A DNA stretch of 64,000 nt from NCBI GenBank assembly GCA_947627535.1, contig CANQWM010000006.1:53907-117906 (forward strand), in the 5' to 3' direction. This DNA is from an uncultured Acetatifactor sp. (lineage in GTDB: Bacteria > Bacillota > Clostridia > Lachnospirales > Lachnospiraceae). The notes below the pieces were generated by a model, which was not told the origin of the DNA, ran no database searches, and was given only the letters and a program-made list of their open reading frames with translations. This document shows, piece by piece, positions 8,742 to 18,200 of the stretch (the stretch's first letter is position 1; each line of letters starts with the position of its first letter). The translations under genes and the position numbers were made by a program.

Positions 8742-8772
8742 AAAGCGGCTGCATTTTGACTGCAGCCGCTTT
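8742..8772 (-). terminator. rho-independent terminator after the FliD-like gene
   Basis: A perfect 12-bp stem, AAAGCGGCTGCA with its complement, encloses a 7-base loop. Read on the minus strand it is followed by a T-rich run. It lies about 140 bases downstream of the FliD-like gene and just upstream of the lipoprotein operon. Confidence 0.8.
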
Positions 8773-8828
8773 CTCATTTCCGTCATATCTTATTTTTCTT
8801 TTCCTTATTTTTTCTTCCTTATTTTCCT

Positions 8829-8924
8829 CTTCCTTTTGCAAACATTTTTCTCTTCCTGTTGCAAACATCCCGTTATTCCGTAACCATCCTGCCATTATAC
8901 GGTAACCATCCCGTTATACGGTAT
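8829..8924. repeat. two families of short degenerate direct repeats
   Basis: A 17-base unit (CTTCCTTTTGCAAACAT) occurs at 8829-8845 and again, with one change, at 8852-8868. It runs into three imperfect 18-22-base copies of a CATCCCGTTATACGGTAAC unit at 8866-8924. The last copy includes the final codons of the FliD-like gene. The repeats occupy the gene's 3' untranslated region before the terminator. No function is apparent. Confidence 0.6.
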
Positions 8925-10113
8925 CGTTATAGCGGGAGTTTTCCTGGGTATAATACGCTCCTCCGGCGGTATAACCGCTGGCGGCGCCAGCCTGTGTCGT
9001 CATATAGTAATTGACAAGAGAAACATTCGTCTGAATGGAAGAACCATACTCTTCCATAAATTTCTGAAACTGAGACATATCCGATTTGCGGAACACGTCT
9101 CCGTCTACCTTCAGACGACCCTTTTTGTCCACACTGATTCCGAACTGCTCCAGCATATCCTGATTCTGGGACGTCTTCTCCATGATCCGGGACAGATTCG
9201 CCGTTACACCGGAATTGAGACTGGACAGGGTGCTGTCCAGCATACTGTTATAATTGCCCGCAAAGCTCTTTACCGCGGCCAGGATCTTTTCCACATCGTA
9301 CCGCTCTGTGCCGTCCTGATCCGTTATCCTTTCAAACAGCGAGCCGGACGTAAGGGATTTAATATCTGCCTTCAGAGCAGCCGCCCCGGTATAGGTGGTG
9401 TTATCCTCTTCCTCCTTCGCGTCGGCCTGTACGCTGTCTGTCTGACCGGCGGAGGCGCTTGCGAAGCCAAGGCGGGACATCACAGTGGAGCCGTAGCTGA
9501 TCACATTTTCCCCGGAGAAAAGCTCCTGCACCTTGGTAAGATCAGCCGTCTTTAACTGACCCTCGTTTAACTGCAGCGTTCCGTCACGATTGATGGTGAT
9601 GCCAATCTGAGCAAGTTTGTCGGAATATGTCTGGGAGCTTCTCATCATGCCCGCCACATGCGCCGTCTTGCTGGAAAGGGTGGAATCCTTTGCCGCCTTC
9701 ACTACCTCGTTATACATGGAAACAAAATTCTTTACCGCGGAAACCGTCTTGTCTCCCGCGCTCTTTCCGTCCTCCAGGACCTTGTACGTGTCCTCATTCT
9801 GCAGCACGGCAACGGAATTGGTCAGACCAGAAAGCCCTGACGTCAGCTTGGAATTTGCCTCCTGGGCTTCCTTTGAAACCGTCGGGTGCTTCTTTGCCTC
9901 CAAAATCTGATCCAGAACGTCGCTCGTTTCAGTTTTCCTTCCTGACGCTGCCGCTGTAGAGCTGTCCACGCTTCCATAGTAAGCCTTCATCAGCTTGCCG
10001 TAGCTTCCGTTCTTGATGGAAGCATAGTCGGAAAGCAAGTTCAGATCACCCAGATTGCCGCCGGAAAGCCCCTGAAATAAATAAGAATAATCCTGATTCA
10101 TATTGATTCCCAT
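8914..10113 (-). CDS. orphan FliD-like (flagellar cap-related) protein
   Basis: ATG at 10113 follows AAAGGAG and gives a product of 399 residues (MGINMNQDYSYLFQGLSGG). Two helical, Gly/Ser/Thr-rich segments each end in a similar motif: LAQIGITINRDGTLQLNEGQL and LEQFGISVDKKGRLKVDG. These are the GI(x)(x)xxxGxLxxD signature of the FliD/HAP2 C-terminal domain, present twice. No signal peptide is seen. No flagellar genes occur nearby, so this is an orphan with a FliD-like fold rather than proof of motility. Related annotations in non-motile Clostridia are usually hypothetical. It is alone in its unit, ended by the hairpin at 8742-8772. Confidence 0.55.
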   Translation of the reverse strand: MGINMNQDYSYLFQGLSGGNLGDLNLLSDYASIKNGSYGKLMKAYYGSVDSSTAAASGRKTETSDVLDQILEAKKHPTVSKEAQEANSKLTSGLSGLTNSVAVLQNEDTYKVLEDGKSAGDKTVSAVKNFVSMYNEVVKAAKDSTLSSKTAHVAGMMRSSQTYSDKLAQIGITINRDGTLQLNEGQLKTADLTKVQELFSGENVISYGSTVMSRLGFASASAGQTDSVQADAKEEEDNTTYTGAAALKADIKSLTSGSLFERITDQDGTERYDVEKILAAVKSFAGNYNSMLDSTLSSLNSGVTANLSRIMEKTSQNQDMLEQFGISVDKKGRLKVDGDVFRKSDMSQFQKFMEEYGSSIQTNVSLVNYYMTTQAGAASGYTAGGAYYTQENSRYNDTV

Positions 10114-10261
10114 CGTATCACTCCTTTGACCCTGATTTTGACTGCAGACACAGACATCCTTGTCTGTCATATAGTATATCGGCTTTCTGCTCCCAATAGT
10201 TTAGCCCTGCTCTCCGATTTTAACGTCATCACGTTATGTTTTATACTCCCCTTGTCTGTAT

Positions 10262-13200
10262 TTACAGCTTCCCCAGCCGTTCCATCATAGACCGGCTCGT
10301 GGCCGTGATCTTCTCCATCGCCACATCGGCCACATATATCCTGAGCTTGGACATCAGATCCGAAAGCTCGTCCGGCATCCTGCACATTTCCAGTTTTTCA
10401 AAGGCCGCGTCGATTCTGCTCAGTCCGAAGCTGTCTACCGCATTGCACAGCTCCTGCAGGATCTGCAGCAATTCCTCCTTTGTGGCGTTATGCTTATCAC
10501 TGTCCGCGACCTCCCCGTAAGGCGCCAGGATCTTTTTATAGCTTCTGTACAGGGCAAGCAGCTCGGGCGTCCGGCTTTTGATTGCCTCGATATCCCCCAC
10601 ATTGCCGCACTTTTCCATCTCATAGAAAAATTCCGCCAGCTGCGTTGCACCGATGGTGCGGGAAGCGCTCTTCAGGCCGTGAACCTCTATCGTGTAATCC
10701 CGTATCATCCCCTCTTTCACGCACTGTTCTATCTTGGAAGCCTTAACATCTATCAGCCTGTAGTAATCACCCAGCAGCTTCAAAAACAGCTCCTGGCTCC
10801 CCGAGTTTTTAATCCCCTCCCGCACATCCAGGCCCTCGATTTTCGGAATGCTTTCCGTCTGGTTCTCCGTCTGCTGCGTCCGATCTTCCGTCTGCTGCTC
10901 CGCCTGCGCCTGCACGGGACATATCTTATCCTCCGGCAGCCACCTTCTGATCTTGCCGCAGATCACCTTATAATCGATAGGCTTTGCGACAAAATCGTTC
11001 ATGCCTGCCTTTCTGAACGCTTCTCTGGCATCCAGCACCGCATTGGCCGTCAGCGCGATGATTGGCACCTTCTCCAGATAAGGATCTCCCAGCGCACGGA
11101 TCTTCTGGGTCGTCTCGATCCCGTCCATCACAGGCATCATGTGATCCATGAAAATGATGTCATAGTGATTTCTTTTTACCATCTCAATCGCCCGGCTGCC
11201 GCTCTCCGCCGTGTAAATCTTCATCCGCAGGGGCTTTAAAAGCCCCTGGGCCACCGTCAGGTTCATGGCCGTGTCGTCCACGATCAGGATCTTTGCATCC
11301 GGCGCCGTAAAGTTCTGTTCGTCCTCCTTCTTTTCAGGGCCGCTGCCGCTCTCATGGTTCAGCGCCCGACAGAAGCTCAGGGTAGAAAGCGGCCTGTTTA
11401 CAATGGTAACCGGCTCATCCCAGTAATTCTCCGTGATCGGATTCTGGATCAGACAGATCACGGTGTCTCCCGGTATGATATATTCGCCCTCGGTTTCGTA
11501 AGCCTTAAGCATTTTGTAAGACGAGCCGTCCACAAACAGAAAGTCCACATGTTCTTCGTTTGTGGCCGCGTCGTGTCCCTCTATGTAATCAAGGCCGTAC
11601 TCCTGCGCAAGAGAGGAAATGCGATCAGATAGCCGTGAATCCGTCGTCCACGCGCTGACCACAACGCCCTTCTCCAGGATCTCGTCCCTGATTCTGGCAG
11701 CCGGCTCCCAGTCCGTCACCTTCTGATGGATCGTAAAGTCAAATTCCGTCCCGATCCCGTATTCGCTCTGCACGCTGATCTCGCCGCCCATAAGCTCGAT
11801 GAACTGCCGGGAGATCGCAAGACCCAGACCCGTGCCCTCTTTGTTTCGGTTTCTCTTTGTGTCAACCTGCTGGAACAGATGGAACAGCCGTCCCAGATCC
11901 TCCTGTCGGATTCCCTGTCCGGTATCCCTGACGGCGACATGGAGCACGACACTGTCCTCGCCCTTCTTTTCCACCATTATGTTCAGACTGACACTGCCGG
12001 ATTCCGTAAACTTGATCGCGTTGTTGATCAGGTTTACCAATATCTGGCGGATACGGCCGGGATCGCCGTACATTCTTCTGGGCAGCTTTTTGTCGATGTC
12101 AAACAACAGCGCCACCGGTTTTGTGCCGATCATATTGAGAAAGCTCATGCCGATATCGTTGAGTATGGACATCATATCATACTCTTCCTCTATCAGCTCG
12201 ATGTTGCCCGACTCTATCTTGGAAAAATCCAGAATATTGTTGATCAGGGTCAAAAGCGCCTGCCCGGAATTTTTAATATTGTTCAGATAACTGTTCTCCA
12301 GACGGCTTTTGGTGTTGCGCAGCAGGATATCCGTCATGCCTACAATGGCGTTCATGGGCGTCCTGATGTCATGGCTCATATTCGACAAAAACTCGCTCTT
12401 TGCCCTGTTCGCCTTGACCGCTTCCTCACATGCTCTGTCCGTTTCCCGGATCTGCTTCTGGGTAAGGGAATAAAACAGGAGAAAGATCCCCACGAACATC
12501 ACGAGCATTGCGCCTATGGAAAACAGATAGGAATCGGTTCTCTGTTCGTTCAGTCCGGAGACGACGCTGTCCAGAATGTTGTAGGAGGTAACCGTAATCA
12601 GGTTCCAGTCCGCATACCCCAGCGGCGCGATATAAAGGTACTTTTCCTCGTCACCGATGGGCAGGATGATCGTGTAAGTCTCCTGACAGTCGATGGCCTT
12701 TCTGATCTCAGCCACATACTGCTCCGTACTTTTTTCCTCGCTGCCCGTAATGATCTCATACTGGCGCTCATAAAAGTTATCATGGGGAACCGATTTCCCT
12801 TTGATAATGAAATCTCCGTTCCGGCGTATGATATAGGAATAGGTATCCGCATCGCGGTCCCCAAGCTCCAGCATATCGTTGACAAACGCGATATCAATCC
12901 CGCCCACAAGCGCAAGGCTCTTCTCCCCGTTCTCCATTTCGTATTCACAGGGATACCCCAGCATGACAATATTCTCATTTCCATCCATGGTGCTGGACCA
13001 CGCGATGTCCTGGCGTCCGGATTTCAGAGATTCCGTAAACGCGTCCACGTCATAAATCTTCAGGTCATCGCCGAACAGCACCTCCATGTTTCCCGATTCG
13101 TCCATCAGACCCAGGAAAAGGAATTTTCTGGCAATGCCGCTGGTGATCATGGCCTCTCTGAGTTCTTCCCCCTGCAGCTCCCCGTCCGGCGGCATCGTCG

Positions 13201-13456
13201 CCACAATGCTCTCCACCTGAGACAGCTTGATATCCACCACCGCCCGGAAATGGTTGGTGATCTGGGTGCTCATCCTCTCAATATAAAAATTTGCGATATT
13301 TACCGTAGCATTCTCACTGCTTTTTTTCATCTGGTGCATCAGAAACAGAAAAATACTGATGCTGACCAGTACCACCACAAAGAATCCCACCAACAGAAGT
13401 CTGAAATTCCACCTCTTGCCGTATCTGTTCTTCGCTTTTTCGTTCTCTTCACCCAT
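10262..13456 (-). CDS. hybrid sensor histidine kinase with receiver and HPt domains
   Basis: ATG at 13456 follows AGAGGGA and is preferred over the frame start at 13519. The 1064-residue product has a membrane helix (about 15-38), an extracytoplasmic Cache-like sensor, a second helix (about 330-352), a HisKA domain with the phospho-accepting histidine in [14 protein letters not shown], and a HATPase domain ([22 protein letters not shown]). A degenerate receiver-like stretch follows, then a true receiver ([24 protein letters not shown]), and finally an HPt domain with histidine in [12 protein letters not shown]. This is a self-contained phosphorelay. No response regulator is adjacent, so the output partner and ligand are unknown. 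Confidence 0.92.
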   Translation of the reverse strand: MGEENEKAKNRYGKRWNFRLLLVGFFVVVLVSISIFLFLMHQMKKSSENATVNIANFYIERMSTQITNHFRAVVDIKLSQVESIVATMPPDGELQGEELREAMITSGIARKFLFLGLMDESGNMEVLFGDDLKIYDVDAFTESLKSGRQDIAWSSTMDGNENIVMLGYPCEYEMENGEKSLALVGGIDIAFVNDMLELGDRDADTYSYIIRRNGDFIIKGKSVPHDNFYERQYEIITGSEEKSTEQYVAEIRKAIDCQETYTIILPIGDEEKYLYIAPLGYADWNLITVTSYNILDSVVSGLNEQRTDSYLFSIGAMLVMFVGIFLLFYSLTQKQIRETDRACEEAVKANRAKSEFLSNMSHDIRTPMNAIVGMTDILLRNTKSRLENSYLNNIKNSGQALLTLINNILDFSKIESGNIELIEEEYDMMSILNDIGMSFLNMIGTKPVALLFDIDKKLPRRMYGDPGRIRQILVNLINNAIKFTESGSVSLNIMVEKKGEDSVVLHVAVRDTGQGIRQEDLGRLFHLFQQVDTKRNRNKEGTGLGLAISRQFIELMGGEISVQSEYGIGTEFDFTIHQKVTDWEPAARIRDEILEKGVVVSAWTTDSRLSDRISSLAQEYGLDYIEGHDAATNEEHVDFLFVDGSSYKMLKAYETEGEYIIPGDTVICLIQNPITENYWDEPVTIVNRPLSTLSFCRALNHESGSGPEKKEDEQNFTAPDAKILIVDDTAMNLTVAQGLLKPLRMKIYTAESGSRAIEMVKRNHYDIIFMDHMMPVMDGIETTQKIRALGDPYLEKVPIIALTANAVLDAREAFRKAGMNDFVAKPIDYKVICGKIRRWLPEDKICPVQAQAEQQTEDRTQQTENQTESIPKIEGLDVREGIKNSGSQELFLKLLGDYYRLIDVKASKIEQCVKEGMIRDYTIEVHGLKSASRTIGATQLAEFFYEMEKCGNVGDIEAIKSRTPELLALYRSYKKILAPYGEVADSDKHNATKEELLQILQELCNAVDSFGLSRIDAAFEKLEMCRMPDELSDLMSKLRIYVADVAMEKITATSRSMMERLGKL

Positions 13457-13544
13457 GCTGATCCCTCTTTCGCGCAAACCGCGTTCAGACGCCGGAAACC
13501 ATTCCCCGGAACCGGACAAAATTATTCAGAACGATATCACTTAC

Positions 13545-13573
13545 AGTGTATCCCAATCTCTCACTGTTTTCAA
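13545..13573 (-). promoter_or_regulatory. sigma-A-type promoter for the hybrid kinase
   Basis: Read on the minus strand, TTGAAA (13573-13568) and TACACT (13550-13545) are separated by 17 bases, about 90 bases upstream of the kinase start. No other gene lies between them. Confidence 0.6.
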
Positions 13574-13757
13574 CAAAAAAATCTCCGCAATTTTATTTTA
13601 CGCAACAGTTCAGCCGGCACTGTTACTATTTTACCCCCCGGCGCAGCCTGTCAAGCCCGCAGTTCCCTCCGGGCCGCAGATTTCACCGGCGGTCCCCAGG
13701 CTGTCTGCGAGGGTATGTATTCCGGCGGCCTGGAAACAGCCCGAGTGGAAGCGGAAG

Positions 13758-13786
13758 TTGACTGTCCGTTTTCCAGATGCTATACT
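13758..13786 (+). promoter_or_regulatory. sigma-A promoter for the acyltransferase
   Basis: TTGACT and TATACT are spaced by exactly 17 bases, about 70 bases before the acyltransferase start. An AAAGAGC/GCTCTTT inverted repeat at 13808-13838 lies in the leader just upstream of the ribosome-binding site and could affect translation. Confidence 0.7.
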
Positions 13787-13856
13787 ACTAGAATGGTAAC
13801 ACACAAAAAAGAGCTTTTCTTTGAAGAATCCGCTCTTTCCCCACCGGAGGCTGGAC

Positions 13857-14858
13857 ATGGCTGTGGAAGAACGCATACGTTGGGTCGACATGGCAAAGGG
13901 ATATGGCATACTGCTGGTAATCCTTGGGCATCTGGAGACCCATTTGATCAAATATGAAATTTTTACTTTTCACATGCCGCTTTTTTTCTTTTTAGCCGGC
14001 TACGTCTTTGCGCCGGATAAATATACCCTGAAAGATTTTATCAGAAATAAGGCTCGCACCCTCCTGGTCCCCTACTTCTTTATGGGTTCCATTATCTGCG
14101 TATGCATGTGGTTATTTCACGGCTATTTTACCCTGCGCGACCTCTTTGACTGTTTTCTGAAACTGCTGGTCCAGCGGCGGTTTGAGACGCTCTGGTTTCT
14201 CACCTGCCTGTTTTTTACGCAGCTTCTTTACTGGGCTCTGCACAGGTTATGCGGCAGGAACAGAAAATACATACTGGCTGTTTCCCTGTTCCTCTGGATG
14301 TCAGGAATTGCCTATTACCATTTCGGCGGTGCCGCCCTGCCCTGGAATCTTGATGCCTGTCTCACTGCCGTCTTCTATCTGGCGCTTGGCAATTATGTCC
14401 GGAGCCTTTGCGGAAATTGTCGATGGATGCGCCTTGTCCATAGCAAAATTACCCTCTTTTCCGCAATTTTGCTTCATATCTGCTGCACCATGGGAAACGG
14501 GATCCTGTGCGGGGAACGCTTTGATATGTTTTACGGTCAATATGGCATTCCTCCTGTAACACTCGTGGCCGCACTGACAGGAATCTTCCTTGTCTACCGC
14601 GTCTCCGCGGCAGAGGAATTCCGCTATATTTCTTATCTTGGCCGCAATTCCCTCCTCTATTTCGGTCTGCACCAGGCTCTTCCCATTTCTCTTCTGGAAC
14701 AGATCTATTCCCGTCTTCATCTGTTCCAGGATCCCTCCGGCGCAGAGCTTTTTCCATATCTTTCCATATCCATGGCCTTTGTCCTTCTTTCATTGGCCCC
14801 CGTGGATCTGCTGATCCGTAAAACCCGGCTTTGCTTCTTCCTGGGCCGGAAAAGCTGA
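13857..14858 (+). CDS. acyltransferase family 3 membrane protein
   Basis: The ATG at 13857 follows GGAGG by six bases, which excludes the earlier in-frame ATG at 13821. The 333-residue protein has about ten membrane helices. It starts with the family signature RIRWVDMAKGYGILLVILGH, whose histidine is the conserved catalytic residue of acyltransferase-3/OatA-like enzymes. Such proteins move acetyl or succinyl groups onto cell-surface polysaccharides. No glycan genes adjoin it, so the acceptor is unknown. It is transcribed alone from the promoter at 13758-13786. Confidence 0.85.
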   Translation: MAVEERIRWVDMAKGYGILLVILGHLETHLIKYEIFTFHMPLFFFLAGYVFAPDKYTLKDFIRNKARTLLVPYFFMGSIICVCMWLFHGYFTLRDLFDCFLKLLVQRRFETLWFLTCLFFTQLLYWALHRLCGRNRKYILAVSLFLWMSGIAYYHFGGAALPWNLDACLTAVFYLALGNYVRSLCGNCRWMRLVHSKITLFSAILLHICCTMGNGILCGERFDMFYGQYGIPPVTLVAALTGIFLVYRVSAAEEFRYISYLGRNSLLYFGLHQALPISLLEQIYSRLHLFQDPSGAELFPYLSISMAFVLLSLAPVDLLIRKTRLCFFLGRKS

Positions 14859-15021
14859 AGTCGTTATGCGCCGATTTTTTTGTCAAAATTTGTCTCCGAT
14901 TCCCGGAATATTTTTTTGCGCCCTCTCACATACTATGTACAAATCCGGCCGCAGTTTAAAAATTGCAGGGCGGATTTCAACTCAGGCAACAGGACGCTTA
15001 GGACGCAGAATGGAGGAGATT

Positions 15022-15555
15022 ATGAAAAAAATGATGAAAGCCAAGGCAGGGGTGAAAAAACTCCTGGCCGTAAGCCTTGCACTCACATTCATGTGCGTGG
15101 CAGCGGCATGTACCACCGGCACCGACAACGGCGGCTCTGGCAGCCTCGCCGATAACGGCAGCCGTACAGATTCCAACTCAGGCTCCGGAAACTCCGGTTT
15201 TGCAGATTCCGGAAACGGCCATTCCGATTCTGACATGGATGAGGGCCGCTTTAACAACTCCGTTACCGAAGGAACGGACCAGAACGGCGGCTCCCTGATG
15301 GATGACATCGGCAGCGCAGTCGACGATGTGGCCGACGACGTAAGGGACGGTCTTTCCGATATTGGCAGCGACATGACAGGAAACGGTTCCGGCAGCGGCA
15401 CAGGTGCAAACACAGGCGCCGGTTCCTCCGGCACAGGCACCGGCACTGACGGCGGCGCCGTCGCAGGCGGCACGGAAAACATGGGCGGCATGAACGGCAG
15501 CGAAGCCGCAGGATCCGGCATGACCGGCGGTAACAACGGTAATTCCATCCGGTAA
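15022..15555 (+). CDS. low-complexity secreted lipoprotein
   Basis: ATG at 15022 follows GGAGGAGATT and starts a classical lipoprotein signal that ends in CVAAAC. The mature part (about 145 residues) is almost entirely Gly, Ser, Asp, Asn and Thr. A short amphipathic stretch (LMDDIGSAVDDVADDVRDGLSDIGSDM) stands between two disordered arms with repeated GTG/GSG motifs. No enzyme motif is present. It may be a surface spacer. The gene is monocistronic and ends at the hairpin at 15566-15615. Confidence 0.75.
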   Translation: MKKMMKAKAGVKKLLAVSLALTFMCVAAACTTGTDNGGSGSLADNGSRTDSNSGSGNSGFADSGNGHSDSDMDEGRFNNSVTEGTDQNGGSLMDDIGSAVDDVADDVRDGLSDIGSDMTGNGSGSGTGANTGAGSSGTGTGTDGGAVAGGTENMGGMNGSEAAGSGMTGGNNGNSIR

Positions 15556-15565
15556 ACCGCCGTAA

Positions 15566-15615
15566 AAAGAAAGGCATCCGGACCGCGTTTGAGCGGTGCG
15601 GAAATGCCTTTCTTT
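15566..15615. terminator. bidirectional terminator
   Basis: AAAGAAAGGCAT pairs with ATGCCTTTCTTT around an inner GC stem (CCGGACCGC/GCGGTGCGG). A-rich and T-rich flanks let it serve both the lipoprotein gene (+) and dapB (-). Confidence 0.85.
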
Positions 15616-15620
15616 TCTTT

Positions 15621-16388
15621 TTATTTCAGGATGTCTTCGATCACGTCGCTCATATCGTACAGTCCCGCCGGCTTTCCCGCCAGGTATTTCGCCGCCTGCA
15701 CCGCGCCCCTTCCAAACACGGCTCTGGAATAGGCCGTGTGGGAAAAGGTTACCACTTCGTCCGTGCCGGCAAATATCACATCATGCTCGCCCACAATGGT
15801 TCCGCCCCGGACCGCGCTGATCCCGATTTCTTTCTGAGGACGCTGCTGTCTTCTGCCGCTCCGGTCGAATACATATTCATAGGCTCCGCCAAGCTCTCCG
15901 TTTATGGAATCCGCCAGCGCCAGCGCCGTACCGCTGGGAGCGTCCAGCTTCCGGTTGTGGTGCTTCTCCAGAATCTCGATGTCAAAGCCTGCCGGCGCCA
16001 GCACGTCGGCTGCCTTTTTCAGCAGTTTGAGAAGAAGGTTTATTCCCAAGGACATATTGGCCGAACGGAGAATCGCCGTTTTTTGGGAAGCTTCCTTCAC
16101 CCTGTCAATCTGCTCCCCGCTTAACCCCGTAGTACACAGAACACAGGGCAGCCCCCGCTCTGCACAGTAGTCTATCATCCTGTCAACCACCGACGCGGTA
16201 GAAAAATCGATGAGACAATCCGCCTCAACATTGCACAGGGTAATATCGGAAAAAACCGGATAGGCGTTGTGTCCGTCGTCTTTGGGGTCGATTCCCGCCG
16301 CCATGGTAAGCTCCGGGTCTTCCGCGACCATGGCGCTGATCACCTGGCCCATCCTGCCGTTGCATCCGTTCATGATAATTCTGATCAT
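15621..16388 (-). CDS. dapB: 4-hydroxy-tetrahydrodipicolinate reductase
   Basis: The 255-residue product has the nucleotide-binding start MIRIIMNGCNGRMGQ and the DapB active-site signature EKHHNRKLDAPSGTAL. It reduces the DapA product with NAD(P)H in the diaminopimelate/lysine pathway, which supplies peptidoglycan, lysine and spore dipicolinate. It lies 43 bases downstream of dapA in the same operon and is therefore under the lysine riboswitch. Length is normal for Clostridia. Confidence 0.97.
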   Translation of the reverse strand: MIRIIMNGCNGRMGQVISAMVAEDPELTMAAGIDPKDDGHNAYPVFSDITLCNVEADCLIDFSTASVVDRMIDYCAERGLPCVLCTTGLSGEQIDRVKEASQKTAILRSANMSLGINLLLKLLKKAADVLAPAGFDIEILEKHHNRKLDAPSGTALALADSINGELGGAYEYVFDRSGRRQQRPQKEIGISAVRGGTIVGEHDVIFAGTDEVVTFSHTAYSRAVFGRGAVQAAKYLAGKPAGLYDMSDVIEDILK

Positions 16389-16431
16389 ATCATTCTCTCC
16401 GTATCCGTTTTATTGTAGGACAATCCCTCTT

Positions 16432-17316
16432 TTACAGCAGCCCGTATTCCTTCATCGCCGTTTCCAGTCTCTTCACGTTTGCGGGCTCCATCTCCGACAG
16501 CGGCATCCTTAAAGTCCCGTTTATCATCCCCATAAGCTCCAGCGCCTTCTTCACCGGGATGGGATTCACCTCGCAAAACAGCGCGCCGCACAGCTCCATG
16601 GCCCGCAGCTGCTCCTGAAGGCTTCCCTGTACATCCCCGTCAAAAAACCTCTGGCAGATATCATGGGTCTGTCCGGGCGCCACGTTGGCCAGCACGGAGA
16701 TCACGCCGATACCGCCAAGAGCCAGCACCGGCACGATATGGTCGTCGTTTCCGGAGTAGATATCCACGTCTCCTCCGCCCAGCGCCGCCAGCTTTGCGAT
16801 CTGGGAAATGTTGCCGCTGGCTTCCTTTACACCCACAATATTCTCCACATCCCTGCACAGGCGCACCACCGTCTCCGGAAGGATATTGCAGCCGGTCCTG
16901 GAGGGCACATTGTAGAGAAGGATCGGCACCTCCACGGAATCCGCAATCGTTTTAAAGTGCTGATAAAGACCGTTCTGGGTCGCCTTGTTGTAATAGGGGC
17001 TTACCAGCAGCAGCCCGTCCACGCCGCTTTTCTGGGCCTCCTGGGAGAGGTAGACCGCCGTCTCCGTGCAGTTTGAACCGGTTCCGGCGACCACGGGCAC
17101 CCTGCCCTTTACCGTATCCACACAGTATTTTATCACCTCAAGATGCTCCTCATGGGTCAGAGTGGAAGACTCGCCGGTGGTGCCGCATACAATGACCGCA
17201 TCCACACCTCCCCGGATCTGAAATTCCAGCACATCCCGGAATTTGTCGAAATCGACCTTCCCGTCCTTCTGCATCGGTGTTACGACAGCCACGCCTGCTC
17301 CTTTAAAAATTGCCAT
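16432..17316 (-). CDS. dapA: 4-hydroxy-tetrahydrodipicolinate synthase
   Basis: The 294-residue product shows DapA hallmarks: GVAVVTPM, CGTTGESSTLTHEEH, the tyrosine in LLYNVPSRTG, and the Schiff-base lysine in IVGVKEASGN. It condenses pyruvate with aspartate semialdehyde in the cytoplasm. It is the first gene after the lysine riboswitch, which fits feedback control of the committed step. Confidence 0.97.
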   Translation of the reverse strand: MAIFKGAGVAVVTPMQKDGKVDFDKFRDVLEFQIRGGVDAVIVCGTTGESSTLTHEEHLEVIKYCVDTVKGRVPVVAGTGSNCTETAVYLSQEAQKSGVDGLLLVSPYYNKATQNGLYQHFKTIADSVEVPILLYNVPSRTGCNILPETVVRLCRDVENIVGVKEASGNISQIAKLAALGGGDVDIYSGNDDHIVPVLALGGIGVISVLANVAPGQTHDICQRFFDGDVQGSLQEQLRAMELCGALFCEVNPIPVKKALELMGMINGTLRMPLSEMEPANVKRLETAMKEYGLL

Positions 17317-17341
17317 TTTCTCTTTCCTCCCTTACAATATA

Positions 17342-17575
17342 AACGCCGGCGTGATCAGCGCCGGCGAAGGTTCCTATGGATGTCCTCTGATAGCGCCCCA
17401 TTCGGTATACGAATGACAGTCATACGGCTCTTAACCGTATGCCCAAGGAACAGCCTGCAGCCTGCTCTTCCTTTCGGCGTCTTTCCCTTTCCCGTCTTCT
17501 CCTCTGCTCCTGCCGCATCAAAAACGGTACTCTTAAAAAACGCAACCTCTATCTCCCTGAATGTAATTTTATAAC
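17342..17575 (-). ncRNA. lysine riboswitch (L box)
   Basis: Read on the minus strand, the leader of dapA has the conserved L-box elements in order: GATAGAGGTTGCG, AAGAGTA, GAAAGGAAGAGCAGGCTG, then CTTGGGCATACGG and CTGTCATTCG. It ends with a GC-rich hairpin (GCCGGCG pairing with CGCCGGC, 17344-17366) followed by T residues, about 30 bases before dapA. This arrangement is that of a transcription-terminating riboswitch that shuts dapA-dapB when lysine is high. Confidence 0.93.
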
Positions 17576-17612
17576 TGAATCATAGCATCTTATTTTTACG
17601 GTGTCAATGGCT

Positions 17613-18110
17613 TTATTTCCAAATCTTAAATTTTACGGCGTCAATCTTTGAAACCTCGTCCGCCAGGATACAGATGGAATCCGGCAGCAGAATCCCGGTC
17701 AGGATAATGCCGGTGCTCTCCCGGCTCTCCACAAGGCTTTTTAACTCCCCCTCGTCCAGAATCCCCTTTTCCACAAGCCCCAGAACCTCGTCCAGAACCA
17801 GCAGATCGCATTCCCCCGTGGCAAGCACCTTTTTTGCAAAATTCATGCCGTTCCTGATATTAGCGATCTCCTCCTGCTTCTTCTCTTCGGGAAGCTCTTC
17901 AAAATTCCCTCCGGATTTTTCAAACCGGAACAGCCTGATCTCCGGTTCCAACCTCTTGAGAAATTCGGAATCCTCCAATCCCCTTCCCTTCAGGAACTGG
18001 ACGATCATCACTCTTTTCCCCGCCGTGGCAGCCTGTACTGCCCTGCCGATGGCCGCGGAAGACTTGCCTCTTCCCTCACCGAAGTAAATTTCAACTGAAC
18101 CTTTTGCCAT
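17613..18110 (-). CDS. corrinoid adenosyltransferase, BtuR/CobO family
   Basis: The 165-residue protein begins MAKGSVEIYFGEGRGKSSAA, where GEGRGKSS is the modified P-loop of CobA/CobO/BtuR enzymes that bind ATP in reverse orientation. LLVLDEVLGLVEKG is the Walker-B-like segment. These enzymes attach the adenosyl group to cob(I)alamin or precursors. No cobalamin-synthesis genes are adjacent, so salvage is the likely role. The unit is single. Confidence 0.85.
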   Translation of the reverse strand: MAKGSVEIYFGEGRGKSSAAIGRAVQAATAGKRVMIVQFLKGRGLEDSEFLKRLEPEIRLFRFEKSGGNFEELPEEKKQEEIANIRNGMNFAKKVLATGECDLLVLDEVLGLVEKGILDEGELKSLVESRESTGIILTGILLPDSICILADEVSKIDAVKFKIWK

Positions 18111-18200
18111 AATGCACCCCTTGCTGTGGTCCGGTAACGCTTTTACAGTTTCCTGTGCTTATGGTAACACAATTCCCTGTATTTGGCAAATAAACATTTC

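Noticed and set aside
8742..8772. Insertion-sequence inverted repeat
   Set aside because: Stem, loop and following T-rich run are those of a terminator; no transposase or target duplication is near.
11726..13957. 743-codon open plus-strand frame across the hybrid kinase
   Set aside because: It is antisense to the clear histidine kinase, has no family motifs and reflects GC-rich codon use; no ribosome-binding site.
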